DNA of 64,000 nucleotides from Caballeronia mineralivorans PML1(12) (GCF_001028175.1 NZ_AEJF01000245.1:1-64000), one strand, 5' to 3'. Numbered from the stretch's first letter, positions 9,438 through 19,271 are shown. Numbers and translations: made by a program. Notes: generated from the letters alone by a model not told the origin.

Positions 9438-9939
9438 GCAGCGTCCGTACAGTCCTATAGTTCGCCGGCGACGACGCATGCAATGAACATCGTCGACGCG
9501 AACACGTGCCGCGGTTATCCACCGATTTTGTTGGCAAGGCTGTGGATATCTGGCGCCGAATCGACGACAAGTTACTGATAGTAATGAATTTAACTTGTAA
9601 GACGTCACATCGGACGTGCGTGGGTCGGGGCCACAAAAACCTACTCCATGACGGGTTACCTAAAAAGCTCAGAACGGTGGTCAACGCAGCGCCGCATAGA
9701 GAGCAGGTCGGATGATAAGTCCCACGATGCCCTACCTGACTGACCTTCTGCCTATTCGATGACCGAACGGGATGTTGCATTGAGGTCCGTTTGTACAGGA
9801 CTTGGAGCGCATACCTTCCGCTGCGCTGCGAGTGGCCGGAACGCCTCCGTTTGAGGTGTGAGCGTCAGACTGCGCAGGACCTTGCGCGGTCTGCTGCATC
9901 GCTGGCTGCGCTTCTTGCTGCCTAGCTGGTGCTTATACG
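9438..9939. other. Intergenic region between convergent genes
   Basis: No gene supported. Open frames on both strands here (for example 9506-9715 and 9752-10006) lack ribosome binding sites and recognisable motifs. No clear terminator hairpin was identified. Confidence 0.4.
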
Positions 9940-10386
9940 CTAACACCTGCCTATGACGGACTCGAGCACGGTCAGTAACCGGTTGGGTGTGAGTGGCTTT
10001 GCGCAATGCACGTCGAAGCCGGCCTCAAGTGCGCGGGTCCGGTCATCCTTCGAGGTCCGCGCAGTGAATGCGACGAGCAACATATCGCGAGTGAGCGCAC
10101 TCGCCCTGAGCCGACGCGCTAGCTCTAAGCCCGTCACGCCAGGCATCACGATGTCCACTACGACAGCGAAAGGCAGCCATTCTTCCGCAACCGCGCACGC
10201 CAGGCTCGCGTCGTTGACTGTACGAGCCTCGAACCCGTTTTGCTCCAATAGCAGTTGCAGAGCATCTGCGCCTACAGGATAGTCGTCGACCACTAAGACT
10301 CGAGGTATCGAAATTGGCCTTATCGCATCGATGGCGCGCCACATAATGAAGTCGTCGGTGCTGTCGACATAGACGCGGCGAATCAT
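9940..10386 (-). CDS. Single-domain response regulator (CheY-like receiver)
   Basis: A 148-residue protein consisting of a receiver domain after a short N-terminal extension of about 28 residues. The acidic pair is VLVVDD, the phosphoacceptor is VVVDIVMPG, the switch Thr/Ser is in LVAFTART, and the conserved lysine is in CAKPLT. The ATG at 10386 has a strong GGGAGG; the longer frame upstream looks non-coding. There is no output domain, so it should act through protein contacts. It converges with the histidine kinase at 8085. Confidence 0.87.
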   Translation of the reverse strand: MIRRVYVDSTDDFIMWRAIDAIRPISIPRVLVVDDYPVGADALQLLLEQNGFEARTVNDASLACAVAEEWLPFAVVVDIVMPGVTGLELARRLRASALTRDMLLVAFTARTSKDDRTRALEAGFDVHCAKPLTPNRLLTVLESVIGRC

Positions 10387-10646
10387 CGTGCTGCCTCCCG
10401 GCCGAACGAACGTAGTGGGGCATGTGTGCCACCTGCTCGCGTCGCAGCCGAGTGGGTATCGCCGCCACGGCCAGGCAGCGCCGCAAACTTCACGGTACCC
10501 TCCCACAAAACCACTAACAACCCATCGGAACTACTTACGAGCCAGAGGTAGGGCAAACCTTCAAGATGAAGTATTCACTTCGATAAGCAGGTCAAGGCGG
10601 CCCGGACCAGCAGTTGAAATACGGGCGCCAATTTTTTAGAAATGAC

Positions 10647-11213
10647 TCAGCGCTTCGCGGCCGCAGCGGGCACCGTTCCGGCCCTGCGGTATGGAGGAAG
10701 GCAGGTATCGAGGTCAAGCGTGACGTTGAACACTGAGCGGCGGCGTACGCCTTCGCGGCCACGAAACTCTACGGTCCCATCAGTACCCACGACAATAACT
10801 TCCTCCGCTCCACTGCACAGGTAGGCGTGAGTCCTGCTGTCAAGACTGGCCGCGCAGACGGCATTGCCGAACAGTACCTCCACGCACAGGTCCGGGGCGA
10901 AGGCTAAGGGATTGGTTCCTTGCTCCGCATCATCGTCGGGCCACTTTTCATCCGGCATCCAGACGACATCGGGGACTCGGACGCCGAAAGACCGGGTGAC
11001 AACGGGGAGGCGCAACGCCACGCGAGGACCCAACTGGGTAGCGAGCTGACAAAACACGTCCGTTTTGAATATTTGATGCCAAGGGTCTTCGTCCTGAACC
11101 AAGACATCGCCGGCCGGGCTGAGTTCAAATGCTGCGTCAGCGAGGTCGCGCCGGACCGCTAACGTGCGCCAAATAGCCAGGAGTGAATCTTGTTGCAGAC
11201 ACTGCTTGTTCAT
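10647..11213 (-). CDS. Uma2-family (DUF820) nuclease-like protein
   Basis: A 188-residue protein of the Uma2 family, which adopts a PD-(D/E)XK restriction-endonuclease-like fold. The core elements are VRVPDVVWMP (Asp of the PD motif) and APDLCVEVLFGN (ExV), followed by YLCSGAEEVIVVG. The usual serine-proline after EVL is missing, which may weaken activity. Family members are common in cyanobacteria and plants' symbionts, and their physiological role is unclear. The ATG at 11213 has AGGA upstream; a TTG at 11234 is an alternative. Confidence 0.7.
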   Translation of the reverse strand: MNKQCLQQDSLLAIWRTLAVRRDLADAAFELSPAGDVLVQDEDPWHQIFKTDVFCQLATQLGPRVALRLPVVTRSFGVRVPDVVWMPDEKWPDDDAEQGTNPLAFAPDLCVEVLFGNAVCAASLDSRTHAYLCSGAEEVIVVGTDGTVEFRGREGVRRRSVFNVTLDLDTCLPPYRRAGTVPAAAAKR

Positions 11214-11887
11214 GGCGAGCTGTCCTGGCGACAAATCATATGTTTAGCATGTATTGCTAAAACGAAGTGACAAGATACAGCAAACAGAACTTCCGAATTC
11301 AGAGGGTTAACCCCAATTCGACGTTGTCTCAGACACGTGTGATTTGATAACAATGCTATTGAGCGAGGCACGTTGAATTGCCGCTCGCGCGGCATCACTC
11401 GGCCAGGGTCAAGCGGGTTGAATGGGCAAGTCAATCGTATGTCGTTGACCACATATAGATATGCTGCTCGCGCGAGACTAAGCGGCTTTTACATGCGTCC
11501 GTAGAAATGCAAAGCAGACAACACCGCGCTCATGGCTACGCTTGGCTATCAAATCGCCAACCCAGCGGCCCCGTCTAACGTGCTAATGCGCCCGTGGCCC
11601 CACTGCGAGCAACTCTTCGCTGATTATTGCTATCAGATGTGAGTGCGTCACGGCGCCTCTGGGCGTGTGAGAGAGTACGCGGTATTTCGAGTCATGCCCC
11701 GCCGGCGCGGTTTGCAAAAATATCGGTAACCGACAACATAACGATGTCACAAAACAGGAATACACACTCGATGGTTCTGTAAGGAGGTGCCGCCCGGCAC
11801 CCTAATCACCCCGCTCAATGGACAATGATGGCAGATGACCGCCGCTTTCTTTCACCTCTCCCCACTGAGAGACTCCTGGAGCCCGCA
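11214..11887. other. Intergenic region with a short GC palindrome
   Basis: No gene recognised. A perfect inverted repeat, GGTGCCG-CC-CGGCACC at 11786-11801, has no T-run and is therefore at best a weak terminator or an RNA hairpin. The stretch next to the Uma2 gene is AT-richer and may hold its promoter. Confidence 0.4.
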
Positions 11888-12196
11888 ATGGCGGCAAAGC
11901 GCAAGTCTGCATCGAAGGGTATCAATTCATCAGAATTTCCGAGTCCGGGCGACTACCTCAAACCAGCGCTTGCGCCGATAGCCACCGCGCTGACGGAGGA
12001 ACTCGCTGCCCTGCTTGCAACTGCGCTCGATGGCAGAAAGAAAAAGACGCTCGACCGACTGTCACAGGCGCTAAGCGACGCTGTTCCCGAGTTACTCCAA
12101 AGAGCGTTCGAACACGAATTGCTCGCAAACAGCGTTGTGGCTTCTGAACGCCGGGCGACGCTCGTCGCCGCGTTGAGCGCAGGTGCCGCGCCCTAG
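11888..12196 (+). CDS. Hypothetical protein (102 aa), lysine/alanine-rich
   Basis: Unrecognised. The ATG at 11888 follows GGAG; an upstream in-frame ATG at 11825 would add 21 residues but lacks a ribosome binding site. The start is basic (MAAKRKSASKG), and the rest is predicted to be helical and alanine/leucine-rich (ATALTEELAALLATALDGRKKK), with no signal peptide. It lies 311 bp upstream of phoU on the same strand. Function unknown. Confidence 0.5.
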   Translation: MAAKRKSASKGINSSEFPSPGDYLKPALAPIATALTEELAALLATALDGRKKKTLDRLSQALSDAVPELLQRAFEHELLANSVVASERRATLVAALSAGAAP

Positions 12197-12507
12197 CGCA
12201 GAGCGTCCTCTCGGCAAATACCGATAAACGATACAGACAGGAGCTCAGACGAACTGTCGGCGAAGTCGATTGCGAAGCATCTCAACGTCTCGTCGGCACG
12301 TGTGAAACAACTGGGGGAAACCGGAGAGCTGAGGTCAGCACGGACAGCGAGTGCGAATACGATAATACGGTATATACTGTTTAGATTATAATCGGACGCG
12401 TCGGACTCGCCGGCCCGGGTATCCCAGAGTCGGGCCTTAAGCGGAACCAGTTGAGGCTGGAGGTCGGCGCGGTTTGCGTCACCTGCCGCTTTGGGAGAAG
12501 AAAGAAC
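12197..12507. other. Upstream region of phoU
   Basis: No gene. A TATAAT hexamer at 12387-12392, in an AT-rich patch, could be the -10 box of the phoU promoter; no good TTGACA-like box is seen 17 bp upstream, so the assignment is weak. Confidence 0.35.
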
Positions 12508-13215
12508 ATGTCGAATAAACATCTTTCTAGCGGGTTTGAAGCTGACCTCCATCTGCTTTCAACCAGATTGCTCGAAATGGGCGGACTGGTTGAGTTACAG
12601 GTTGCACGTGGGATGGAGGCACTGACCACGTTCGATTTAGCATCTGTTGAGCAGGTCATCGATGGCGAGCATCGGCTCAATGCGATGGAAATTGAAATCG
12701 ACGAAGAAGTGAGCAACATCATTGTTCGTCGACAGCCGGCAGCTCGTGACCTGCGACTCCTGATGGCCACCTCCAGGTGCGTTGCCAATCTCGAACGCGC
12801 GGGCGACGAGGCCCGGAAGATTGCGAAGCGCATGCGCCGCATTGCCGAGAATAGCGCCGCGCGCTCGGTCAATACCACTGAAATCAAGGTTTCCGGCGAA
12901 ATGGCTGCAGATATCCTTCGTAGGGCACTCGATGCATTCGCACGAATGGATGTCGCCGCTGCAGCACAGATTGTCCAGGATGACAAAGCGATTGATAGTG
13001 AGTTTCGAGCCTTTGTGCGCAAGCTCATGACATACATGATGCAAGACCCTGGAACAATCTCGGTTGGACTGGACTACCTGTCGGTGGCGAAAGCTATCGA
13101 GCGTATCGGCGACCATGCGACCAACATCGCTGAGTGCGTCGTCTACGCTGTCGACGGTATAGATATCCGACATGCGGCCCGAAAGCAGCTTGCGCGCGAT
13201 GCCTTGAGTAGCTAA
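12508..13215 (+). CDS. phoU: PhoU-family phosphate signalling protein
   Basis: A 235-residue protein of two PhoU helical repeats. Each has the metal-binding pattern: LERAGDEARKIAKR in the first repeat and IERIGDHATNIAECVVY in the second. PhoU links the Pst transporter to PhoR/PhoB and represses the Pho regulon when phosphate is ample. The ATG at 12508 follows GGAGAAGAAAG. Unusually it is not beside pst or phoBR genes, so it may be a second copy with a specialised role. Family assignment is firm; physiological role is inferred. Confidence 0.9.
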   Translation: MSNKHLSSGFEADLHLLSTRLLEMGGLVELQVARGMEALTTFDLASVEQVIDGEHRLNAMEIEIDEEVSNIIVRRQPAARDLRLLMATSRCVANLERAGDEARKIAKRMRRIAENSAARSVNTTEIKVSGEMAADILRRALDAFARMDVAAAAQIVQDDKAIDSEFRAFVRKLMTYMMQDPGTISVGLDYLSVAKAIERIGDHATNIAECVVYAVDGIDIRHAARKQLARDALSS

Positions 13216-13291
13216 GCCTGGAGAAAGAGGTGCGGTGACGACTGCTGTCGAGCTGAATTCCTAACAGCGGTCGGAATGAAAAGCAACGCCG

Positions 13292-13946
13292 TCATTGTTC
13301 AGAAAGCGTCGTATCGCTTTCGCCGGAATTGCGCGACCGCTGCCAGATTTCGATGACCTCCTTCGCCACGTATATGCTGATGGCAAGACCGACGACCAGG
13401 TCCGCGTAACGCCACCCCGTCGCCAGGACCATCGGGCCCGACGCAAGGACACCAAAATTCGCCACTACGTCAGCGCGCGTGCAAATCCAGCTAGCTCGCA
13501 TATGGACTTCGCCTTCCCGGTACTTTGCGAGCATCCGCAGGACCGTGACGTTGACGCAGAGCGACACAATGGAAAACCCGACCATCGCGGCGCCGAGCGG
13601 GTCACTGCCGAACCAAAAGCGGCGAATGACGTCAGCGACGATGCCGGCGCTCAGGAGCATGAGCGTTGCGCCGGTCCAACGGGCCGAGTACTGCTTGAAT
13701 CGCATACCGCGCGTCACCGCCATGAGCCCGAGTGCGTACGCAGTCGCGTCAGTGAGCATGTCCAGTGCATCCGCCATCAAACCGCTTGACTGAGCCCAAA
13801 GGCCGGCCGCCATGCCGACAACGAACATGGCGGCGTTCAACACAAGTGCAACGCGCAGCGTCTTCCGCTCTTCTTTGGTGTTCGCGGGCGCGTGCCCACA
13901 CTCGCATGCCGTGATGAAGTTCCTTGGATTTAGGCTCCGCCGACAT
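13292..13946 (-). pseudogene. Short CDF-family cation efflux protein, probable 5' frameshift
   Basis: The frame from 13843 (GTG) encodes 183 residues of a cation diffusion facilitator-like membrane protein: SSGLMADALDMLTDATAYALGL carries the HxxxD/DxxxD-type metal site (Asp pairs), and four to five membrane segments follow, ending before any cytoplasmic domain. The same frame continues upstream as TACECGHAPANTKEERKTLRVALVLNA, a cysteine-containing start typical of these short CDF proteins, but has no start codon. In the adjacent frame an ATG at 13946 starts MSAEPKSKE. Removing one base near 13919 would join them cleanly. It is either a frameshifted gene, a sequencing error, or a gene starting at 13843. 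Confidence 0.65.
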
Positions 13947-14083
13947 CAGCGGTCGCCGGCCGAGAAAGCGCCCAGCCGATGTCGCACCGCCCCTTTCGCT
14001 ATTGGGCACCATGATTGTCCCGCCGGCGCCTCGTGCGTCTAATGTTGAAAGCGCGTCCCGTCGCTATAGCGACCTGTCTGCCG

Positions 14084-14392
14084 TTAAACGGTTGCCAAGC
14101 GCTCGAAGTGGTCGAAGCGTGGAAACGGTGCCTGCACCTCTGTTACCTCAAGCTCGTCGACAAGCGCTGCGGACATCCCCTCGCCTAACCAGGCACACAT
14201 GTCGGCAAGCTGCTCCGGCGAGCCTTGCAGCATCGCTTCTACCGAACCGTCCATACGGTTACGGACCCAACCGGTGACGCCCAGCGCCATGGCGCGGCGT
14301 ACGCACGCCTCCCGATAGCCGATTCCCTGCACACGGCCACGTACTCGCACCAATCGGGTTTCGAGCATCCCATCGTTGTCGTCAGGTTCCAT
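14084..14392 (-). CDS. acyP: Acylphosphatase
   Basis: A 102-residue small enzyme that hydrolyses acyl phosphates. The phosphate-binding loop and catalytic arginine are in VRGRVQGIGYR, and the catalytic asparagine is in GWVRNRMDGSVEA. GIGYR replaces the more common GVGFR. The length fits the family, with an N-terminal extension of about 10 residues (MEPDDNDGML); a start at a later methionine is possible. It overlaps the 3' end of the neighbouring gene by 11 bp. Confidence 0.9.
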   Translation of the reverse strand: MEPDDNDGMLETRLVRVRGRVQGIGYREACVRRAMALGVTGWVRNRMDGSVEAMLQGSPEQLADMCAWLGEGMSAALVDELEVTEVQAPFPRFDHFERLATV

Positions 14393-14792
14393 GTGCGCGG
14401 TCCCGCATTAGTGTTGAAGCACCCCGGCTGTCAATGAAGTGATTCGACTGCAATCGCATGCTTGCGCATTTTCTCCCACAGGCTCCGAACGAGCCACCCG
14501 AGAACGCTGCCTTCAATTGAGTCCCGTCCTGCAAGTGATAGGACCCAGCATCGAATACGTCCCCCAAATATTCGCGCAAAGCGTCCACGAATCCTGGCAG
14601 GTTTTCGGCAAGATCTTTTACGAAGTCGCTGTTTTCGCTCATCGCATACGCGGCCTGCGCAGGGTCAACATTGGCCTCTTGCGCCTGATCAAACAGCCAG
14701 CCAAATTCCTTGAACAGAAAATCAAGCATCGCTTCACTAATCTCGCCCACAATCCGTTTGCCTTCTGAACAAATGCGCGTTCTCTCCGCCAT
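14382..14792 (-). CDS. Hypothetical protein (136 aa), acidic helical
   Basis: Unrecognised. Residues about 15-85 look like a real acidic helical domain (FLFKEFGWLFDQAQEANVDPAQAAYAMSENSDFVKDL shown here in part only by its key features: repeated Phe/Trp and Asp/Glu). The last 50 residues are cysteine- and arginine-containing and look unlike the rest, so the reading frame may be altered near the 3' end. The end overlaps the acylphosphatase start. Function unknown. Confidence 0.45.
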   Translation of the reverse strand: MAERTRICSEGKRIVGEISEAMLDFLFKEFGWLFDQAQEANVDPAQAAYAMSENSDFVKDLAENLPGFVDALREYLGDVFDAGSYHLQDGTQLKAAFSGGSFGACGRKCASMRLQSNHFIDSRGASTLMRDRAHGT

Positions 14793-14834
14793 TACGCCAC
14801 CAACACCCCAACGTGACAGCGCCCCTTGATCTGC

Positions 14835-16262
14835 TCAGCAAAGCAGCCCAGTCGTGCCCTTGATCTCCAGAAATTCTGCAAGGCCGAATTCAGCGTACTC
14901 CCGCCCGTTTCCGGACTGTTTATAACCACCGAACGGTGCGGCCGGGTCCCATGGCGGGTAATTGATGTGTACGTTCCCGACACGCAGACGTCTCGCTATC
15001 CGATGCGCGTGCTCCAGATCTTTCGACTGCACATAGGCCGCCAGCCCATACACGCTGTCGTTCGCCAGCGAGACGGCTTCCTCATCGGACCTGAAGCTCA
15101 TGATTGAAAGGACGGGACCAAATATCTCTTCCCGTGCGATCGACATGGTGGGTAGCACGTTCGAAAAGACCGTCGGACGAACATAGAAACCCTTGTCCAG
15201 TCCTGTGGGCCTGCCCACCCCACCGGCAATCAGCGTCGCGCCCTCCTCGATCCCTGCCTGGATGAGCTGCTGGACACGCTCATATTGGATGCGGCTAACC
15301 ACTGGTCCCAGTTCCGACTCCTCGGATCTGGGATGCCCCACCACTGTCGCTTCTGCGGTCGCCCGCGCAATATCTTCAGCGGCGCGTATCAGGTCGGCAT
15401 GTACCAGCATGCGTGTCGGAGCATTGCATGATTGTCCGCTATTACTGAAACAACTCTTGACTCCGCGGGTAACGGCATCCTTCAGATCCGCATCGGGAAA
15501 TATGATGTTGGGGCTTTTGCTGCCCAGTTCCTGGTGAACCCGCTTAACCGTATTCGCGGCAGCCTTTGCCACCTCGATTCCAGCCCGGGTAGACCCCGTA
15601 AACGAGACCATATCCACGCCCGAGTGACGAGCAAGGGCATCACCCACGATATGACCGTATCCGTGAACGAGATTGAAAACGCCCGGGGGAACGCCAGCCT
15701 CGTCGAGTATCTCCGCAAACAACACGGCGCTAAACGGAGCGATCTCGCTCGGCTTGAGCACCATCGTGCACCCTGCGGCCAACGCCGGAGCCACTTTGCA
15801 TACTATCTGGTTGATCGGCCAGTTCCATGGCGTAATGAGCGCGCATACGCCGATAGGTTCGTACGAGACCAACAGCGATCCATTCTGCCTGCTGAACTCA
15901 AACTCTTTCAATGCCCGCACGGTTTGCTGAAGATGTGCAGTCCCGACGGCGGCTTGCATGGATCTGGAGAAGGAAACGGGCGCCCCCATCTCCTGACTGA
16001 TTGTTTCGGCAACGTCCTCGTACCGGGCGGTGTATACCGCGAGAACGTTCTCCAGGAGTTCTACCCGCTGGTCGACCGACCATTCGGAAAAGAAGGAGAA
16101 AGCCCGTCTTGCAGACACAACGGCGCGATCAACGTCTGATGCTCCCCCTACCCTCAGTTGGGCGTAAGGTTCTTCAGTCGAGGGATCGATTACGTCGATG
16201 GGGTCCGCTTCTACAGGATCGAACCAAACCCCGTCCACGAAGCTCTGATTGAAAGTGCGCAT
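14835..16262 (-). CDS. NAD(P)-dependent aldehyde dehydrogenase
   Basis: A 475-residue aldehyde dehydrogenase that oxidises an aldehyde to a carboxylate. The oxyanion/cofactor region is ITPWNWPI, the cofactor loop is SFTGSTRAG, the general-base glutamate is in HQELGSKSP (near 247) and the nucleophilic cysteine is in SGQSCNAPTR (near 281). The length is at the shorter end of the family. In the same orientation lie an amidase, an amine-oxidase-like flavoprotein and a polyamine-binding protein, so the substrate may be an aminoaldehyde made by the flavoprotein. That is inference from context. Confidence 0.93.
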   Translation of the reverse strand: MRTFNQSFVDGVWFDPVEADPIDVIDPSTEEPYAQLRVGGASDVDRAVVSARRAFSFFSEWSVDQRVELLENVLAVYTARYEDVAETISQEMGAPVSFSRSMQAAVGTAHLQQTVRALKEFEFSRQNGSLLVSYEPIGVCALITPWNWPINQIVCKVAPALAAGCTMVLKPSEIAPFSAVLFAEILDEAGVPPGVFNLVHGYGHIVGDALARHSGVDMVSFTGSTRAGIEVAKAAANTVKRVHQELGSKSPNIIFPDADLKDAVTRGVKSCFSNSGQSCNAPTRMLVHADLIRAAEDIARATAEATVVGHPRSEESELGPVVSRIQYERVQQLIQAGIEEGATLIAGGVGRPTGLDKGFYVRPTVFSNVLPTMSIAREEIFGPVLSIMSFRSDEEAVSLANDSVYGLAAYVQSKDLEHAHRIARRLRVGNVHINYPPWDPAAPFGGYKQSGNGREYAEFGLAEFLEIKGTTGLLC

Positions 16263-16359
16263 ATTGATTCTCTATAGGTTGCTTCCGTGGCATCAGCGAC
16301 ACCGCTTCGCGCGAGCGTTGATCCTTCGGCGATCACATTTCAGGCAAATGGCCAATCGT

Positions 16360-17784
16360 CTAGAATTCGGCGGCCGGCCAGTCAATGGAGACGAGCTGTT
16401 CGAAAGAAAGCGCCGCGGCCAGCACGTGCACGTCCTGGCCGCGCGCACCGGCTATCTGGATTCCGATTGGCTGACGTTCGGAAGTGATGCCGCACGGCAC
16501 CACACAAGCGGGTTGCTGGCTCAGATTCAGCGGAAAATTGAAGCCAGCCCAGTCAAACCAAGTATTGTCCCGCCCCCTTCGTGGTACCTCAGCGCCTGCT
16601 TCGAACGCCGGAATCGCAGTTGCAGGCGAGACAAGCAAATCGATCCGCTCAAATAGACGTTCCATCCAGACGCCAAATTCGGCGCGTGCCGACGACGCTG
16701 CCAGGTACTCCACTGCGGTCAAATGCGCGCCGTGGTCCGCAAGAGCAACGAACCCCGCGTCCAGATCCCGCCTTCGGTTCTCGGGAATATTCGAGCGCCG
16801 GCTCGCGGCTCCCGCCGACCAAAGTACGCGGAAGATCAATCGCAGATCCATGGCCGGCAGTCTCACCTCTTCGATTTCTGCTCCGGCGTCCGCCAGCCGG
16901 CTTATCGCCGCGTTCACACATGCGGCAACACGAGGATCGACCGTCCCGCATGCAGGCGTATTCCAATAGCCAATACGTTTGCCCTTGAGATCCAGAGGCC
17001 CCTGACGATCCAGTTCAGGCATCGTCGACACTTGATACCAATCCCGCGGATCCGGGGCAGACATGGCCGACAGCATCATGCGGGCATCTTCTACCGAACG
17101 CGTGATGGGCCCAAGATGCGCCAGCGTCCCGAACGCGCTTGCGGGATAAGCCGGAACTTGCCCGAAGGTCGGCTTGAACCCGACGACGCCCGAGAATGCT
17201 GCCGGTATCCGAATCGATCCACCGCCATCCGTGCCGAGATGAAGCGCACCGGCTCCGACGGACGCAGCGGCCGCCGCGCCGCCGCTGGACCCGCCTGCGG
17301 TAAGCGCTGAATTCCACGGATTACGGGTACTCCCGGAGCGAGGGCTGTCCGTGACCGCCTTCCAGCCGAACTCCGGCGTCGACGTAAGTCCCAGCAAGAC
17401 CGCCCCGGCACTCCTCAATTGGCGCACAGCGGGGCAGTCTTCAACCGCGATCTTCGTCTCGATTGCGTTGCTCCCGTAATGCGTCGCCCAGCCGGCGACC
17501 TCGACGATATCCTTGATCGTTGTCGGGATACCGTCGATCGGAGAGAGCGGGCGCCGATTCCGCCAGCGAGCTTCCGAGAGCCGGGCTGCTTCCAGTGCCT
17601 CGTCGTGCCTGATCAACGTAAAGGCCCGTAGCTCCGGATTAATTTGCTCTGCCCGCTCGAGGCACTGCCGGGTGACTTCGATCGGCGAGATATCGCCGGT
17701 GGCGAATTGGTGGGTCAATTCATGTGCTGACATCCGGCAAAGCTCCGGCGCATCGGAAACAGGTTTGCAAAGCTGCGTTGCCAT
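16360..17784 (-). CDS. Amidase signature family hydrolase
   Basis: A 474-residue amidase. The Ser-cisSer-Lys triad is visible: lysine in TTIKDIVEV, and the glycine/serine-rich signature GGSSGGAAAA followed by GTDGGGSIRIPA, with the nucleophilic serine in GGGSIR. The substrate could be an amide or a gamma-glutamyl-type conjugate. The ATG at 17784 has GTGGA upstream; the frame extends further but its extra 29 residues look unlike the family. It lies 97 bp before the aldehyde dehydrogenase gene, consistent with one transcription unit. Confidence 0.9.
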   Translation of the reverse strand: MATQLCKPVSDAPELCRMSAHELTHQFATGDISPIEVTRQCLERAEQINPELRAFTLIRHDEALEAARLSEARWRNRRPLSPIDGIPTTIKDIVEVAGWATHYGSNAIETKIAVEDCPAVRQLRSAGAVLLGLTSTPEFGWKAVTDSPRSGSTRNPWNSALTAGGSSGGAAAAASVGAGALHLGTDGGGSIRIPAAFSGVVGFKPTFGQVPAYPASAFGTLAHLGPITRSVEDARMMLSAMSAPDPRDWYQVSTMPELDRQGPLDLKGKRIGYWNTPACGTVDPRVAACVNAAISRLADAGAEIEEVRLPAMDLRLIFRVLWSAGAASRRSNIPENRRRDLDAGFVALADHGAHLTAVEYLAASSARAEFGVWMERLFERIDLLVSPATAIPAFEAGAEVPRRGRDNTWFDWAGFNFPLNLSQQPACVVPCGITSERQPIGIQIAGARGQDVHVLAAALSFEQLVSIDWPAAEF

Positions 17785-17910
17785 ATATATCCACTTCAGG
17801 TCTATTTGACAGGACACGATGTGTTCACTTATTCCACTACCAACGACATCGCCATTATTCTTCGTTTTCAATACATTCGTACTACTATATAGTATGAATA
17901 TTGCCGTACG

Positions 17911-19203
17911 TCATATCAGATCCCTCATCTTTGCCCAGGTCATCGCTAACGCGAGCACCGGCGTGCGCAGCAGGCGCCCCCCCGGAAAATTGCGATGGCG
18001 AATCTTGCCGAACAAATCGAATCGCTCGGCCTGTGTACCGATCGCCTCTGCGATCAGCTTGCCTGCCAGCCCCGTAATGTTCAAACCATGCCCTGAAAAC
18101 CCCTGCGCGAAATAGATGGTCGGTGCGATCCGACCAAAATTCGGAGCGCGATTCATGGTGATATCGACCAGGCCGCCCCATGCGTAGTCGACCTTGACAT
18201 CCGCGAGTTGAGGAAAAGTCTTCAGCATATCGCGGCGCATCGCCTCACCGAGATTGGCTGGCGCGAGTGTCGAGTAGCTGACCTTCCCTCCCCACAGTAC
18301 GCGGTGATCAGGTGTCGGGCGGAAATAATCGAGCGCATAGCGGCTGTCACAGATCGCCGCCTGCGCAGGCATCAAGGCAGCCGAGCGCACGGGATCAAGC
18401 GGTTCGGTCGCGATCACATACGTACCGACCGGCATGATCTTGCGCGACAAGTCGGGCGCCAGCGTACCAAGCCAGGTATTTCCCGCTAGCACGACGAACC
18501 TGGCGCGCACCAAACCCTTGGCCGTTTCGATCAAGTGCATCCCGTTTTTATCGCGAATACGCGTCACACACGTGTCCTCGAATATCTGTACGCCCGCCTC
18601 GCATGCCGCGCGCGCGAGGCCAAGCGTGTAATTCAGTGGATGCAAATGGCCGCTATCCGGATCGAACAGACCACCTAGATAGCGTGACGACTGCACATAG
18701 TCGGCCATCATGTCGCGCTCGATATAACGGAATTTATCGTAGCCGAAGCGTTGCTGCGCGTCGTCACGCCATCTCCGTAGCGCGGCGATATCGCGCGGCT
18801 TGTTGGCGGCATGCAAATAACCAAAGCGTAAATCGCAATCGATCTGATGCTTCGTTACGCGCTCCCTGACAATTTCAAGTGCTTCGAGACCCATCGCCCA
18901 GAGACGCGTAACGTCCTCGGCGGGCATATACCTGGCGAACGTGTCCATGCCGCACGCGTAGCCGCCGATCACCTGCCCGCCGTTGCGACCGCTCGCGGCC
19001 CAGCCGACCTTCGATGCTTCGAGCACGGCGACGCAATACCCTCGTTCGGCAAGATTCAGCCCAGTGGAAATGCCCGTCAGGCCAGCACCGATCACGCACA
19101 CATCCACTTCCAATGTTCCGCCGAGCGGCGCATGACGGGTCATGTCGTTGACGGTCGCCGCATAGTACGACGCGGCGTGAGACTGGTTCGAGAATCGGAG
19201 CAT
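17911..19203 (-). CDS. FAD-dependent amine oxidase (DAO / PuuB-like)
   Basis: A 430-residue flavoprotein of the D-amino-acid-oxidase fold. The FAD-binding Rossmann motif is VDVCVIGAGLTGISTGLNLAERG (glycines at GAGLTG), and the group hallmark SGRNGGQVIGG follows, as in gamma-glutamylputrescine oxidase and related amine oxidases. The C-terminal FAQGFSGHGLNITGLAGKLIAEA closes the flavin site. The start is uncertain: ATG at 19203 or GTG at 19233, neither with a good ribosome binding site. It would produce the aldehyde used by the downstream dehydrogenase. The exact amine is unknown. Confidence 0.9.
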   Translation of the reverse strand: MLRFSNQSHAASYYAATVNDMTRHAPLGGTLEVDVCVIGAGLTGISTGLNLAERGYCVAVLEASKVGWAASGRNGGQVIGGYACGMDTFARYMPAEDVTRLWAMGLEALEIVRERVTKHQIDCDLRFGYLHAANKPRDIAALRRWRDDAQQRFGYDKFRYIERDMMADYVQSSRYLGGLFDPDSGHLHPLNYTLGLARAACEAGVQIFEDTCVTRIRDKNGMHLIETAKGLVRARFVVLAGNTWLGTLAPDLSRKIMPVGTYVIATEPLDPVRSAALMPAQAAICDSRYALDYFRPTPDHRVLWGGKVSYSTLAPANLGEAMRRDMLKTFPQLADVKVDYAWGGLVDITMNRAPNFGRIAPTIYFAQGFSGHGLNITGLAGKLIAEAIGTQAERFDLFGKIRHRNFPGGRLLRTPVLALAMTWAKMRDLI

Positions 19204-19271
19204 AGGCAAAAGAGACGAAGATGACTGGAGCACGTTCGATATGACCAGGCGTCGCGCGCCAGCCGGGCAAA

